This document shows positions 35,856 through 47,917 of a stretch of 64,000 nt of DNA, piece by piece. Origin of the DNA: Collybia mongolica (lineage: Eukaryota; Basidiomycota; Agaricomycetes; Agaricales; Clitocybaceae); contig JAAXNY010000013.1 in assembly GCA_013420905.1 (NCBI GenBank), positions 1,674,001-1,738,000 on the forward strand, in the 5' to 3' direction. Every line of letters starts with the position of its first letter. Within the stretch, counting starts at the first letter, position 1. The position numbers and the translations under genes are program-made. The notes under the pieces were generated by a model. It searched no databases. It was not told the origin of the DNA and was given only the letters and a program-made list of their open reading frames with translations.

Positions 35856-38800
35856 ATGCCTCCACGAACGTCCTCGACCGCTCCATCGGAGACATCCACG
35901 CGATTTTCGCGGTCCACGGCACGCTCCAACTCGGTATCAACCACGAGCTCAGCATTCAGCTCAAGATCGAGAGCGCCGTCCAATGCTACTCCAGCAAGGT
36001 CACCCAACGCGACGCCCATGCCAATCCCGTCAAGCGCAGCCAAACGGCTGTCCACGTCCATTCCCTCTTTGGCAGCGTCTCGTCGTGTATCTGCACCGCC
36101 GCAGAATTTTCCCCGCATGGATGCGCCTGGAAACTCCACATCCAACGCGGGCCGTAGCAACGGCTATGGTACACCGTCTCCACCTGTTCGCGCCAAACAA
36201 GGTGGGCAGTCACGGAGTTCTGTTGCGCCTTCGGTGGCTGGATCCATACGCACGTCGCGCTCGACATCGCTCTATATGTCCCCCAACACCACCGTTGCCA
36301 AGTCGATCACAGCGGACCCTACCGTTGTCAGGTCCAGGATAACGTCAATGACCCCGCCGAGAAGAAGTGCGACCGCGCCCGGGAAGTCGCCCTCGAACTT
36401 GGCTGTGTATAGCTCTCCCTCCATCAACCTGACGTCGCCCAGTCCCAAGGCCAAAGTCAAAGCTCAACACATGTCGACTACCCCTCAAAACACACCCCCG
36501 AGAACCACGTTGAATGCCAGCACCTCAAATATCTTCCAGTCACCTTCAAAGCCGCCTCCAAAGCAAGCAACCCCACAATCAACGCCATCGAAACAAAACC
36601 ATCTCAGTTCCAATCCTGGTGTCCCATGGTCGCAACAGGGAATACTCAACAATCAAATTCAAGAAAACCCGACATTGCTTTCTGAGAGCCCAGCAATGCT
36701 TGGTATGAGTGTTGTTAACGGGTCAATGGAGCTGGGTCCGTTCTCGGTATGGGGTGGTGAAGGCGATGATATGACAATGGAGCTACTGACGGATATAGAT
36801 GATGGGAATGTTGATGAGGAGGTGACGTTCTCATTACATCTTCGACTCGTACCTGAACTAATAAAAGTCTAATTCTCCATCAGATGACCACTGCACTCGC
36901 ACAAATTCAAGCTTTGCACTCTCGGAAGATTTTACACCTCAAGCGACTCCTCGAACGTGCCCAGGCATCAACCGCAGCCCAACTCCACGCGCTCCAGGCT
37001 GAAGTCGGCGTCCTTCGGGAAAACTCATCACAGCTTCATATTTCTCATTCTCAGCACACATACCTTGATTTGGGAGCCGGTGACCGCTGTGTTTGCGGTG
37101 GGAAACGCAAGAAGGGGTACTGGTCGGGGTATCGAGAGGAGGATGAAGACTCGGATGAATTTGATGATGATAATGGTGACAACTACGGGAAGAAACTTAT
37201 CAAGGCTTTGAAGGGCCGAGGGAATGACTTTAGTGAACGCGATGTTAGAAAGGCGTTACGCGGACTAGGAAGAGAAGGACGTATGAGGCTGTCAGTTCTT
37301 TCATTTCTAATGCAGTTCCGCTCTTAACGATCCTGCTTGAACAGCATTGCCATTATCTTAGACTGTGATCGCCAATCAATTACTGGTGTTGATGCTGTAC
37401 TGATGTTGTCTGTTAGCTTGCCTTCCTGGGGACATCCGTCTCCAGATTCTGTTACTGGAAAAGTACGCGCGTTCTACGTTCGACGTCGTCGGCAAGCTCG
37501 CGCCAGACCTTGCATTCCGTGTCTTGAAGGAGTTGAGTATCAAAGAACTGGTTGGGGTACGGGGTGTACGTACTTTTCACGCCTTGTTACAGCTAACGTC
37601 TACATATACTCATTACCTCATATAACCGCCTTCAGGTGTCAAAAAGCTGGCGGACCATGATACAACACCCTGCCTTGTGGAAGTATCATTGCTTGAGAAT
37701 TACAGCAACCGACCCTACGCCCGTTAGGTCGCCACCGACTCCCGAAGGCTGGTAAGGATTGTGCTTGTAGAAATTCAAGTTTCATAAACTGTAACCTTTG
37801 ACAGGGAACCATTATACCGGTCGCTTCACCACCGGGAATCCAACTTCCACCACGCACTCCCCCAAACCATGCGTTTCTTACATGGGCACACGAACTTCTG
37901 TACCACTCTCCTTTTACGAGGGAAGCGGCTGATCTCTGGGAGCTATGATGAGACCATCCGATTCTGGGACATAGAGACGGGCGAATTGAAGAAATGCTTG
38001 CAAGTGAAAAAGCCTGTCAGTTGCGTCGACTTTTTGGCTGAGGAAGGTCAGACAATATCTCTCCCTTCTCACTGGGCACAACTGAGGTTTGACGTTTTCA
38101 GAAGTGTTTGTTGTGGGATTCCACGACGTTGGGTGGGATTTGTCCTCTGGGGATCCTAACATTGACGCTGACTTGTATTACTGTGTAGCCGAGTGCATCT
38201 GTTCTCTTCATTAACATTTACACCATTGCAACAATTGGCAGGACACCTGAACGGGATCCGGGCTGTTGCTCTTTCTTCCAAAAACCTTGTATCAGCGGGT
38301 GCGGACAAAGCGCTTGTGTGTTGGGACTGGCGCGCAGGCACCAAAATTGTCCGGTTTGGACAGCAGACGACAATCAATATTGGCGTTCAGATAATTGCTG
38401 GGGAAAACAGTGAGGAGGGCGAACGGGTCGTAGGGGTTACGATCGACGGTATCGTTCGCGTGTTTTCAATCAGTGAGTCTGTTGTGTTCATGCGGTTCTA
38501 TGAAACCTAAGCAAACGGTTTGCCATACAGAACGGCGAGAAATGATATCACAATTCAAGCTATCCGATCTTGGTGGAGGGGATCCTGTGTTGAACGCCAG
38601 ACTTTACAACGTAGGAACGGGACACAATATGCTACAGTATGTCGGACAGCAACCCTCACCTCTATACTATTGTTTATCTTGATACAGGTGGTTTGCGGCG
38701 AAAGGGACTCAGATGACGGTAAATTTAATTGCCATTGGCCTTGGATCTTCTTTTGATGACGCATTCTATAGTGTGCTACAAAATCTGTCATAATACATTT

Positions 38801-39783
38801 ACAATGGCAGGAAGGCGACGACAAACCCGTAGTAGCTCCCGCCCCCACGGCTCAGTCCCCTGTGTCCACTAACAATTCGAACAACCAACCTCCGCGCACT
38901 CGCACTGTCTCATCTCTTGCACGATCTACTTCGTCAATTTCCACCCCCCAACGCCGCCCTTCCCTCATTACCCCTTCATCCTCGGCATCTATCGTGAAGG
39001 GTCGCCTGAGCGTCGGTGGTCCACGAACACCAACTACCCCAGGCCCAATGAGTCCTTCACCACGAACGTCAACGCCACTAGCAGGCCCCCTCTTCCCCAT
39101 TCGCTATGGCCGAGCGGCGATCCTCACCGCCCCACCCAAGATCATCGCCATGGTTGAGACACCAGACGTTGCTGTAGGCGCTGTAGATCCAAGGAAGCGA
39201 CGAGTGGTCACTGCCACGCGGTTCAGCTCGAGAGCTGGTGCAGATCGCAGAGTACGTGTATCAAATATTGCATCGCCTACAACATGCTGAGATGATATAG
39301 ATCTTCATGTCGACACACCAAAATAAGGAAAATCTCAAGCCAGCGGAAGAAGGCGAGGAGGAAACTCAAGAAGAACGGGAGGATGCTATCGTACGCGATC
39401 CGTCGCCGGCACCGGTTGACATCGACACCGACGTCAGACCTTTGTCGGGTGCATGGGCTGCATTGGCTGCTGTAGATAATATTTCAGGCGCTGGTGTGAA
39501 GGGGTTACTTGGTCAGTTGCCACCGAAATTCAACGGCTTGGCAACGCCTGAGAAGAACCCAATGTCTATGCAACTGAGTCACGAGGAAGTTGTAGTAGGA
39601 TGCGCTGATGGCACTATATAGTATGTTTTCCCTTACCATTTGGCTTGATCGTTGGCTGACTTTCGTATGTTCAGTGTGATGAACTTTGTCGGACACGAAT
39701 ACCAGAGAGCGAAGGCGCCAGTTATTGAGGAGCAGTTTCTCTCTGACGATGATAACGGAAGTGGAAGCGGGTCTGAGGATTAG
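35856..39783 (+). CDS. Large F-box / WD40 repeat protein with disordered termini
   Basis: Probable substrate receptor of an SCF ubiquitin ligase. One gene, not several: the exons join in phase. Residues 1-325 are Ser/Thr/Pro-rich disordered sequence. The intron at about 36824-36883 leads to a coiled coil ([17 protein letters not shown]), then [10 protein letters not shown] and an acidic patch. A 52-bp intron (about 37365-37416) joins IILDS to [19 protein letters not shown]. Next is the F-box ([19 protein letters not shown] ... [15 protein letters not shown]). WD40 text follows: [49 protein letters not shown] and [12 protein letters not shown]. Blade edges fall in several small exons (37700-38700). 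The tail is disordered, Ser/Pro-rich then acidic, and ends GSGSED at TAG 39781-39783. Total roughly 1,000 residues. The first ATG lies inside a splice-donor-like ggtaagtatg, so the start is uncertain. Confidence 0.82.
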
Positions 39784-40076
39784 AGTATTGAAACAACACA
39801 TTCATTCAAATTCTTTTTTTCATCTTTGGAACATGTTCAACTCTTAGAGTACTTAGACTTCATAATGGAAATATCACAACCTTTTGAGAAGGTCTTGGGT
39901 ACACAACATATAAGGTCTGCTTGGTACGCAACAGTTTGGGACGGGTCCGGACGGTGCCCAGGTAGAGTTACACCAATGCAAGATGGAAAGATGTACCGTA
40001 GTCTGCGAGGGGTGTACGATAAGCTTAATGTTTATACGTTTGCACATAACTAAGCGTGACTACCCGATGGCACGTT

Positions 40077-41480
40077 TCAGAGTATTTCGATACCAAGGTA
40101 ACTGACCACCGCAAGAGCAAATGCACTAACAAGTGCTATGACAGCAAGCCTACGAATGAACGTCTTGGCAGTGAACTGCCTAGCTCCTCTTGCACCTGCC
40201 TCTTCAAGGGCGGTTACGTCGTCAGAGGAGAGTTCTGTGGGACCAGATTCAGTAACGATCATAAACCGACAACAAAGTGAGCTGTACGTAGATCGCCCGC
40301 ATTTAGGTAGCCTTCTAATCTGGTTTTCTTGGAGCTCGTACTGCAGTAAGGGATTTAGCCTAGGCCAACGATGGTCTCTAGAATTAACTTACGTGACCAC
40401 CACGGCTCCCTTGGCTTTGACCCATGCAAGGAGTACTTGATCGGGTGTGACTTTCAACCTATTCGCGATTGCGTAAAGAGGTTTGTCGACTGGCCCCCCG
40501 GGAAGATGTGTGATGGGTCTTCGTTTGGTTAAATCTACGGTAATACCCGTGAAAGGATACTGACGTACATCAAAGAGCTGTATGCTTCGACGAGAATGCC
40601 ATGTTTAGCTGACAACTCGACAGTCGATTTCTGTCGAGCATAAACGTAGGGATGCAACAGGATCTATAAATATGGATTTAATGATATAACGTAACTGATC
40701 ATGAATTCCTTACCTGGTTTGCGGCGGGTTTCACTTTAGCGGACGCTAGGAGGATGTCGAGATCTGCTACTTCAAAATTGCTTACACCAATGCTCCTGAG
40801 GGGTAGATGTGTTAGCGCTGGTTCAACACAAGGCATTTCTTTCCACGCACTTGGCTAAGCCTCGTTCCTTAAGGTCTTCCATTTGCTTCCACGCGGTCGG
40901 AATGTCTGGAACAGCAAGTCGGGGGCCGTGGATGAGATACAGGTCAACGTATGTCACCCCAAGCTAATAAAAAGAGAAAAGAAGGGTTCAGATTTTTGAA
41001 ATTAAATAGTCTCAAGTAGATTCGTACATTCTTCAAGCTATTTTCAATAGAAGTGGGAATATCCAGGCCACCTAAACCAGAGTATTTGGTAGTGATGAAT
41101 ATTTCTCCACGCGGAAGTCCACTTTCGCGGATGGCTATCCCAGCTTCGACTTCATTCCTATAATTCTGGGCGGTGTCTATGACAATCATTCAACAGGCGG
41201 CCAAGACAGGCAGAGAGATTTGGCGTACCGACGTGATGGAAACCGACAGATATTGCTTGTTCGACTTGGTCTATCGGACCCTGGCCATTCCCCATCTTCC
41301 ACGTTCCATACCTGTCCAACATCCAAATAGGTCAGTGTCAAGCCATTCGGTCATTTCGCGGTCAAGCGTACGCGATTCCTGGAATCGAATGTCCTGTGTT
41401 TCAAAGCACATTTACACCTTCAGTAAGAACACGATAAGCGTCCACTTACCATCATTCAACTTTATGGTATCCCAAGGCAT
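40077..41480 (-). CDS. Aldo-keto reductase with a C-terminal membrane tail
   Basis: NAD(P)H-dependent carbonyl reductase family; substrate unknown. Start ATG 41480 ([11 protein letters not shown]). After introns the text reads [19 protein letters not shown], the usual AKR opening. Next comes DTAQNYRNE with catalytic Asp and Tyr, then TKYS with the catalytic Lys, and LIHGP with the catalytic His. These are followed by [24 protein letters not shown] and an NADP-loop-like [17 protein letters not shown] 52-bp intron at about 40290-40242 removes an in-frame stop and joins GDL to [15 protein letters not shown]. Oddity: about 30 extra C-terminal residues end in a hydrophobic helix ([19 protein letters not shown]), which suggests tail anchoring in a membrane. 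Every catalytic residue is present, so it is probably active. About nine exons. Confidence 0.88.
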
Positions 41481-41726
41481 GATGGGCGTTTAGGGTCAAA
41501 CTCGTGGTGGGTCTCATTATGAACCTCGATTATGGCGATCGTGAGAGTACGAGGTGAGATCATGGCATATCATTTGACACGCCAATGTGGTCGATCTAAA
41601 CCACGTGGTATACCACTAAATGGTAAATCCATCCCACCATTATTAGACTTTTACCACGACCGAGTAGATGGGCATGCGAAAAGTTGCACTATATGTACGC
41701 CAGACAATAGAGGAGTGAATATAGTT

Positions 41727-43338
41727 TCAGGCTTTCTGAGTATCCACCCTTTCGCTCTTGTCGACCTCATACAAAACTTCTGTGCGTATAACATATTTTG
41801 CACCAATTTTGACTCCGCTTCCCTACAGATTACTTAGTACAACTGGTGGCGGACAGCAGTCCGATTTGGCGCGTACCTCATGCAACAGGCTTCCTTGGGT
41901 AGCCCCATGTGGGAACACACAGACTGTTCCTGTTCGCGGTTTGACGGGCCGGGCCTCAAGCACACCTTGGGTTGAGGATGGCAGGAAGAATGTAGTGCAT
42001 CCTCCCTCAAAGTCATCGTTGAGGTATATGAGCAAGGTCAAGCGTGAGTATACAGCCGGATCAGAATCATAAATATATGACGGAGGCGTCGTCGTCGTAT
42101 CCAAAGCAGAGGCGGGCCAAGCACCGTCGATCTGGTTGAGTGTCCTTGAGTAAACATCCTAATAATAGATATCTCCAGATACACACATGTGGTCGGTACA
42201 AAGCTCCCGGCCTGTAGCGGTACAGTCTGAAACGACGATTAATGCCCTTCACGCCGCCATTATGTATAGATTGGGGCAAGAGGTCTACTATCCGATGGTA
42301 TAGTGTGGAAATAAACCCTGTGTCGGCTAACCAGATGAGATTGTGCGCCAAGACAGACGATAATTGTGTTGCCGATCCTGCGATCGGTTCGTCGGGCAGG
42401 AGCCCCACCTTTTCAGCAGCCTTCACGAGCGATTGGCACTCGGCAGGCTCAAAGACATCGTTAATGATGAAGGCGCCTGGTACGCTAGGGAGATCGTGTC
42501 TCTGCGGTGATCGTGTACGATTTGCCGCGGGAGCTAAGGGAAAGGTACCTGGCGGCGAATAATATATGACAGCCGGGTGTTTATTCGGGGGTCGTCGGTC
42601 TGGTCCTGCGGTGGTATGGAGTGTTGTCATCTGTGCAGATGCGTGGCTTGCAACAACATCTGGGTCAATCGAGGACGGTTCGGAGTTAAGGCTGGGTGGT
42701 TGTACGCTGAATGGCTCGTACCATCGCAAACGGCTACCTGGACTCAAAGTTCCACCCGTAGCATGGTGTGTCGGAATGAACTGGGGTTGAGTTGTCCTCA
42801 GTATGGCATCAAGTACCTGCCAAACCCGGTTCTCTTCCTGCTGGGACATCGATGGTGTCAAAACGGCATCACACTCGCGTACCCATCGCTGGAGAGCACC
42901 CAATTTGGGTACTTGCTCTCGAATGACCATCTCCGACAATAGCACTAAAGCATCGACGTGGCGTTGGTCCGTGAGCGCGGATGATATCCTTGATGTCAAC
43001 GAACTTCCTGCTCCTACATCAGTTCAACTGGCCCAGAATGTGATGAGGTGGCCGCCCTAACCTGTGTTGGATGCTTCGTGAGCTACTCTCCAATAGTCAT
43101 GTACCGCAGTTTTGAAAGGCTTCAAAGCCTTCAACCCTATTAAATCTGGATTTTTTGAGAGAATGGACAACGTTTCCGTTGTTGTCTCTAGCTCGTCTTG
43201 AAAGATAAGATTGCCAATTAACGTTGCATCATCGATATCTGGAGCTAGGTGCTGTATAGGAACATCCGTCCTGGGTTTTTTCAGTGGTATACGAGAATCT
43301 TGTGGGTTTTGCTTTCGTTTCTTGGGACCTTTAGCCAT
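41727..43338 (-). CDS. Prolyl 4-hydroxylase-like 2OG-Fe(II) dioxygenase
   Basis: Iron and 2-oxoglutarate dependent hydroxylase, prolyl-4-hydroxylase alpha superfamily. Start ATG 43338. The N terminus is very basic (MAKGPKKRKQNPQDS, then PLKKPR), like a bipartite nuclear localisation signal, and there is no signal peptide. A helical region of about 250 residues precedes the catalytic jelly roll, which begins VPGAFIINDVFEPAECQSL. Iron ligands: His and Asp in YRPGALYRPHIDGAWP (spliced over an intron at about 42187-42125) and the distal His in GATQGSLLHE. After a last intron (about 41877-41829) the 2OG-binding Arg lies in GAKYVIRTEVLYEV. The stop TGA is at 41729-41727. All metal and cosubstrate residues are intact. 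Unlike collagen-type enzymes it is predicted nuclear or cytosolic; the substrate is unknown. Confidence 0.9.
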
Positions 43339-43692
43339 GATACATAGACTCCTTCATAGACGTGGGGGACTCGAAGGCGCCGCCTGCTTACGTAACGTAT
43401 TTGGAAATGAGGTCACGATCATGAAGTGCCAAGCATCGCGTAAAAACTACTTTTCTCTCTCGAACCCAAATCTTGATCTCGCCAATAACTTGAGTGCTCT
43501 TCAATATCGATCAACTTCCCCCGAACTCTATGTCAAACCCAGATATCCGCAAATAACGAAGAGGTTGGAATTGACAAGCTACTAGTAGATTCTGGAAACT
43601 CAGGATAATCTGGGTCTATGAATCCTGGACAACGTTCACAATAGCAAGAAACTTGTCAAAGAGCCCAAGCAGATCTAGTCTTTACTCCCCTA
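43339..43692. promoter_or_regulatory. Divergent promoter of the hydroxylase and TFIIIC genes
   Basis: 354 bp between head-to-head genes. No clear TATA box or repeated motif was seen; position alone supports the call. Confidence 0.4.
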
Positions 43693-46672
43693 ATGGCAAA
43701 CTCACCGCCCATATACACTGCTCTCAATGTTCCGACTGTCACATCCTACCCATCCACGAATTGCCTACAGTGGTCTGCAGACGGGCAAGTGTGCTTCGCA
43801 ACAAAAACAGCTGCCTATATTATGGTGAGACGCCAGGGAATCATGTGCTGAAATTGTCAAGGTTATATTCCTCCCGGTAGACTCCCGATCATGGGATACA
43901 TTTCGACACATCATCTGCGATACGTTCTACAGGCGAGAAAGACGTTCGCGACGGTCTTCCTCCTATCGGATGGTTTCGGACTATGATTCCATTTGACAAA
44001 ACGAATGTACACAAATGGCCAGACTATTCGCAAGGTTTCGCATAGTATATCTCTTGCTGACATTGACTTACGCCTCTTCAGTCTGGGGCGCCGCGTCCCT
44101 GGGATCTCTCGACGTCAGTTTATGGGCTGTATCATTTTCACCTAGCAATATATCACCTGACGCTGGGTGAGTCTCTCTGGTTCCAGGAATTGGTGTGGTT
44201 CTCAGAAGCCCCGGAAGATGCATATTGGCAGCTCTAAGCTCCAATATGGACTTAACTCTCTGGACAGCTGCCAAGAATTGTCTCAAAGGAGAGTGGACCA
44301 AAGTACGCTTCGTTCTATGGTATTCGCCTACACATAATCTAAATTGTGGCAAGATCTACGAAGCCACCCCATTCCTGATCGAATTATTTGAATCGGATAC
44401 CAATCGGACCAAAACAGCCCAAGCCCTCAATGCACAGATAGTCAGAAAGTATCAACTCGTGAACCACTTGCCTGAAAATCTCATGTCCTCCCAGGCATCA
44501 CATGGTCTCCACAAGCTGACTTTGGTCTCGTTCCTGCGATTGCAGTCGACGGCTCCTTGCTCGTAGCCGGGAATCGAGCAGGATCGTTAGTTTTCCTAAG
44601 GTACAAAGACGACCAAACCATTGAACACCTTCAAACCCTTTCTGTGCATAACAAATGGATCACACACTTATCTTTCTCATCATGGATGCCCGTCGAACCC
44701 GGTACATGTAAGTCCAGGTGAATGTTTTGTTCCCCCATGGACCTAAAAATTTCTAGGCGAAGCTTATCTGGGCTATGCTACGTCGGACGGTGCGGTCGGC
44801 ACAGTCAAGGTAACCCAGAAAGTTGTAGAGACTGTAGTCCCTCCTCAAATGGTATCACAAGTTGAGCTACAATTAACCCTTCAATCCAGCCACGACCTAC
44901 TGTACGAGGCGGACAAAAGAAGTGTTACAGCATTATCATGGGTGGATACTAGTGATGACAGCGTAAGTCGTCATATAAAGTCTCATTTTACACTTGTTGA
45001 GGCATTACTTAGCGAATCCTCGTCCATAGCAAACCTGGAATTATCTGTATCTGGTCTCTATCTTCCGGGTGGTCAGGGTATCGTTCTTTCGTCCTGAAAA
45101 CCCAGAAAATCTCGATTGGATCTTCTTCATTTCACACAGCCTCTGGAATCCAGTACATTCGAAGGATGGACAAACTAATTCTTACACTCGTCGACGGCTC
45201 TTTTCACGTCGTTCATAATCTTTCGACCGAACCCTCGTTAACTCCATCGACATCAAACGACCCTGTAACGTCCGAAAGACTTTGCTCGACAATCAGATCA
45301 GCGTTTGTACAGTCAGAGCAAGGAGAAGTGGATCATAATGATGTTAATAGAATTACTGGTCTTGCCTCATATGACTCCTCAGCATCTTTCATCTGGTTAC
45401 ACGAGTGAGTCAATCACCCTTTCTTCACGGGTATAGTTATGTAATAGATCAATCAGAGCGTCACGTCCAGCGGATTTCAGCTACAAGCACGATGCTAAAC
45501 ATAACAGTATGCTCATGGTTGCGAAGGCCTGGGATGACATAGACGATGAGGCTCTCATACTTGAACTTACTCGTACTCTGGATGGCGTTAAAACAGGTCG
45601 GCCGTGTATTATCGCTTTTGAACAGTTCTCTCAAATTGTGTAGCTGCCGGGTTTGCTCCTCTTCACATGCTCCGCCCTTTCTTTTTCCATCTCAGAGATG
45701 GGGAAAAACTCAGAATGCTGCTCCCGCGAATTTTAGATATTCTAAAGCCACGGTTCGACGATCATTCTGTACATATCGTCGTCCCATCTTGGGCGAGCCT
45801 CACTACAGAGACGCGTACCGCATTTCGCAAGAGCCTTACACAGCACCTATTCGGGTGGGACGTTCTTTTATCTCTTCGAATGCGCCTATCACTGGCGGAT
45901 TTTGCTTGGGTGAGTATTGCCCACAAGTTGCACATTTAAAGACAAGTTTGACTGGACTTTTGATCAGAAACTTTCAGATAATGTAGGCAATGTAGGAATG
46001 CAGGAGGAATGCGGCCGTGTCGCACAGACGCTCTTGAATATCATTTCCCATCGAGTGTTGAGGACTCTCATCCGACACCTCGTCGCCTCCGTCAATCTTG
46101 TCACAGGTTCGTCAAATACCTAAAGGTCATGCATGATCCAATCAGGCCAACTGCTTCTCCAGCAAGTGACATCCCGTTCGTGCTACGAATGGTGGTTCAA
46201 TCGTTGCTACCGGGCTCTCCAGACGATCTCTCTGCCGAAGGGAATCACCTATCGACCATCGTACATGCCATTGTTTCAGCTGATTCCCAGCCTATATCCG
46301 TAGACAGCATTTTTAACGAACACTGTCCAGCCTGCAACGTCGAAGTTCCGCTGCACGACATCACGACTGCCGTATGTTCCAACGGCCATACATGGGGTAC
46401 GTTCACAACTACCATGCTGCACTTTTGTATAGACAACTCATATATCCATACGTGTAGCCCGTTGCACGATTACAACTTTTATACTGTCAACTCCACAGGT
46501 CCGTACATGCATTGGCTGTAGTCGAAAGGCGTTCTTGCCTCGATCAAGCTCGAACTCTTCGACAAATCAGAATTGGCTACCAGCAGTTGCTCGTGGTTGG
46601 ATAGTCGAAGAACTATTAGAAGCGGTGCATCGGTGTTTATTTTGTAATAATAGTTTTGTCAGTGTCCTCTAG
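43693..46672 (+). CDS. Transcription factor IIIC 90 kDa-type subunit (WD40 N-term, zinc-binding C-term)
   Basis: Subunit of the RNA polymerase III initiation factor that binds tRNA gene promoters. Start ATG 43693 (MANSPPIYTALNVPTV). The N-terminal propeller begins NCLQWSADGQVCFATKTAAY. It continues after an intron (about 43822-43880) with the wording GLPPIGWFRTMIPFDKTN, and then, after another intron, SWGAASLGSLDVSLWAVSFS. Further exons cover 44195-46500, with several small introns. The C-terminal zinc-binding part has CPACNVEVPLHD and CSNGHTWG. An intron at about 46393-46500 leads to VRTCIGCSRKAFLP, then WIVEELLEAVHRCLFCNN and the stop TAG 46670-46672. The Cys pairs match the zf-TFIIIC domain. 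About 880 residues. The identification combines both ends; the middle exons are only partly resolved. Confidence 0.85.
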
Positions 46673-47382
46673 AACCCTCAGTAGTTTTGCTTATCCGACG
46701 GATGGATTGATTATCGTGTGGATATCCAAGTACGGCCTTGATGAAATTTTGGGTTAGATGGCGTTCATTTTAAACAATACCACCAGTATCGGTGAATTTT
46801 TCTGAACACCAAGTACCGATGTCATTCTATCGTATACGTACCTACCATCGAACCGGAATTTCTGCTGAAAAACGGAGTGTTCTGGATGGGGGGTCCAGCG
46901 TGGGTTTAGCTTGGTGAGACAGACTCAGAACGTGTCTGTGGTGTTTTGGAAGTGCCCAATTTATAGCGGTGGATAGGGCTGGACTTGATACCGAGCTTCA
47001 GTTCCTAAAATGAGTGAGATTGTTTGTCCACGTTGATTGGGGGTTTGGAGTTTTTCATTGAGGACCAGAGATGCGTCACGATCACATTTAGAACATTGTA
47101 GATTACAAGTGAGCCACATTGGAGGATGTTATTCTTTAGATATCCTGGTTCAGGTCTATGAGATTTTGTATGATATCAATAACGGGTGAGCGAGGCTTCG
47201 CCCTGGACCCTTTTGCCCTAGGAGACAAAAATGTGATCTTTGGGTTGAGGGCAGGCTGTTACATAACTCAGTCCGATCATATCTTCTGAGCATCTCCGGC
47301 TTCCGACACCGCACCACTTACTGAGTACTCTCCTATCCACTGTCTCTTAATCTCCTTTTTTCAAAGTTTTGATTATTGAACG
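46673..47382. other. Intergenic: profilin promoter
   Basis: 710 bp. Pyrimidine-rich sequence just before the profilin start (about 47330-47370) suits a highly expressed housekeeping promoter. No gene recognised. Confidence 0.4.
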
Positions 47383-47917
47383 ATGTCCTGGCAAGGTACC
47401 ATAATGATGTCCTCACAATCCATCCATTTTGTGAACACAAATCCGCAGCATACGTCGATACCAACTTGGTCGGAAGTGGAAAGGTCACACGGGCCGCGAT
47501 CGTTGGGCTACAAGGAGGTGTATGGGCTGCGTCACCAGGTTATAATGTAAGTTTTGCATTGACTCTACAGAAAGATCAAAAACCACATTACATCTAGCTG
47601 TCCTCGGAGGAGCAGAATGCACTTATCGCAGGTTACAACAAACCAGAGGACATACAAGCTTCTGGAGTGCGTCTCGCGGGTCAGAAATTCTTTACCCTGC
47701 GAACTACCGACCGTAGCATATATGGGAAGAAGCAAGTACGTTGGATGTGTTATATTTCATTGGCGTTGAGTTGATGGTTGCTCAGGCCGATGGTGTCGTG
47801 ATCGTTAAAACGAAACAGGCCATCCTTATCGCTGAATATGTCGCACCTCTCCAAGCTCCAGAGACCACAAAGGTGACGGAGGACCTCGCTGACTATCTAA
47901 TCAGTGTTGGATACTAG
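47383..47917 (+). CDS. PFY1: Profilin
   Basis: Actin-monomer- and polyproline-binding protein that recharges G-actin with ATP and feeds formins. The first exon encodes only MSWQ (47383-47394), the classic profilin start, and an intron follows directly. Next comes AYVDTNLVGSGKVTRAAIVG, then WAASPGYN before an intron in the 47547-47598 region. The third part reads SSEEQNALIAGYNKPEDIQA and SGVRLAGQKFFTLRTTDRSI. The last exon reads ADGVVIVKTKQAILIAEYV and ends DLADYLISVGY at TAG 47915-47917. Length about 126 residues, the standard size. All hallmark positions are present. A single-codon-scale first exon makes it easy to mis-call the start. Confidence 0.97.
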
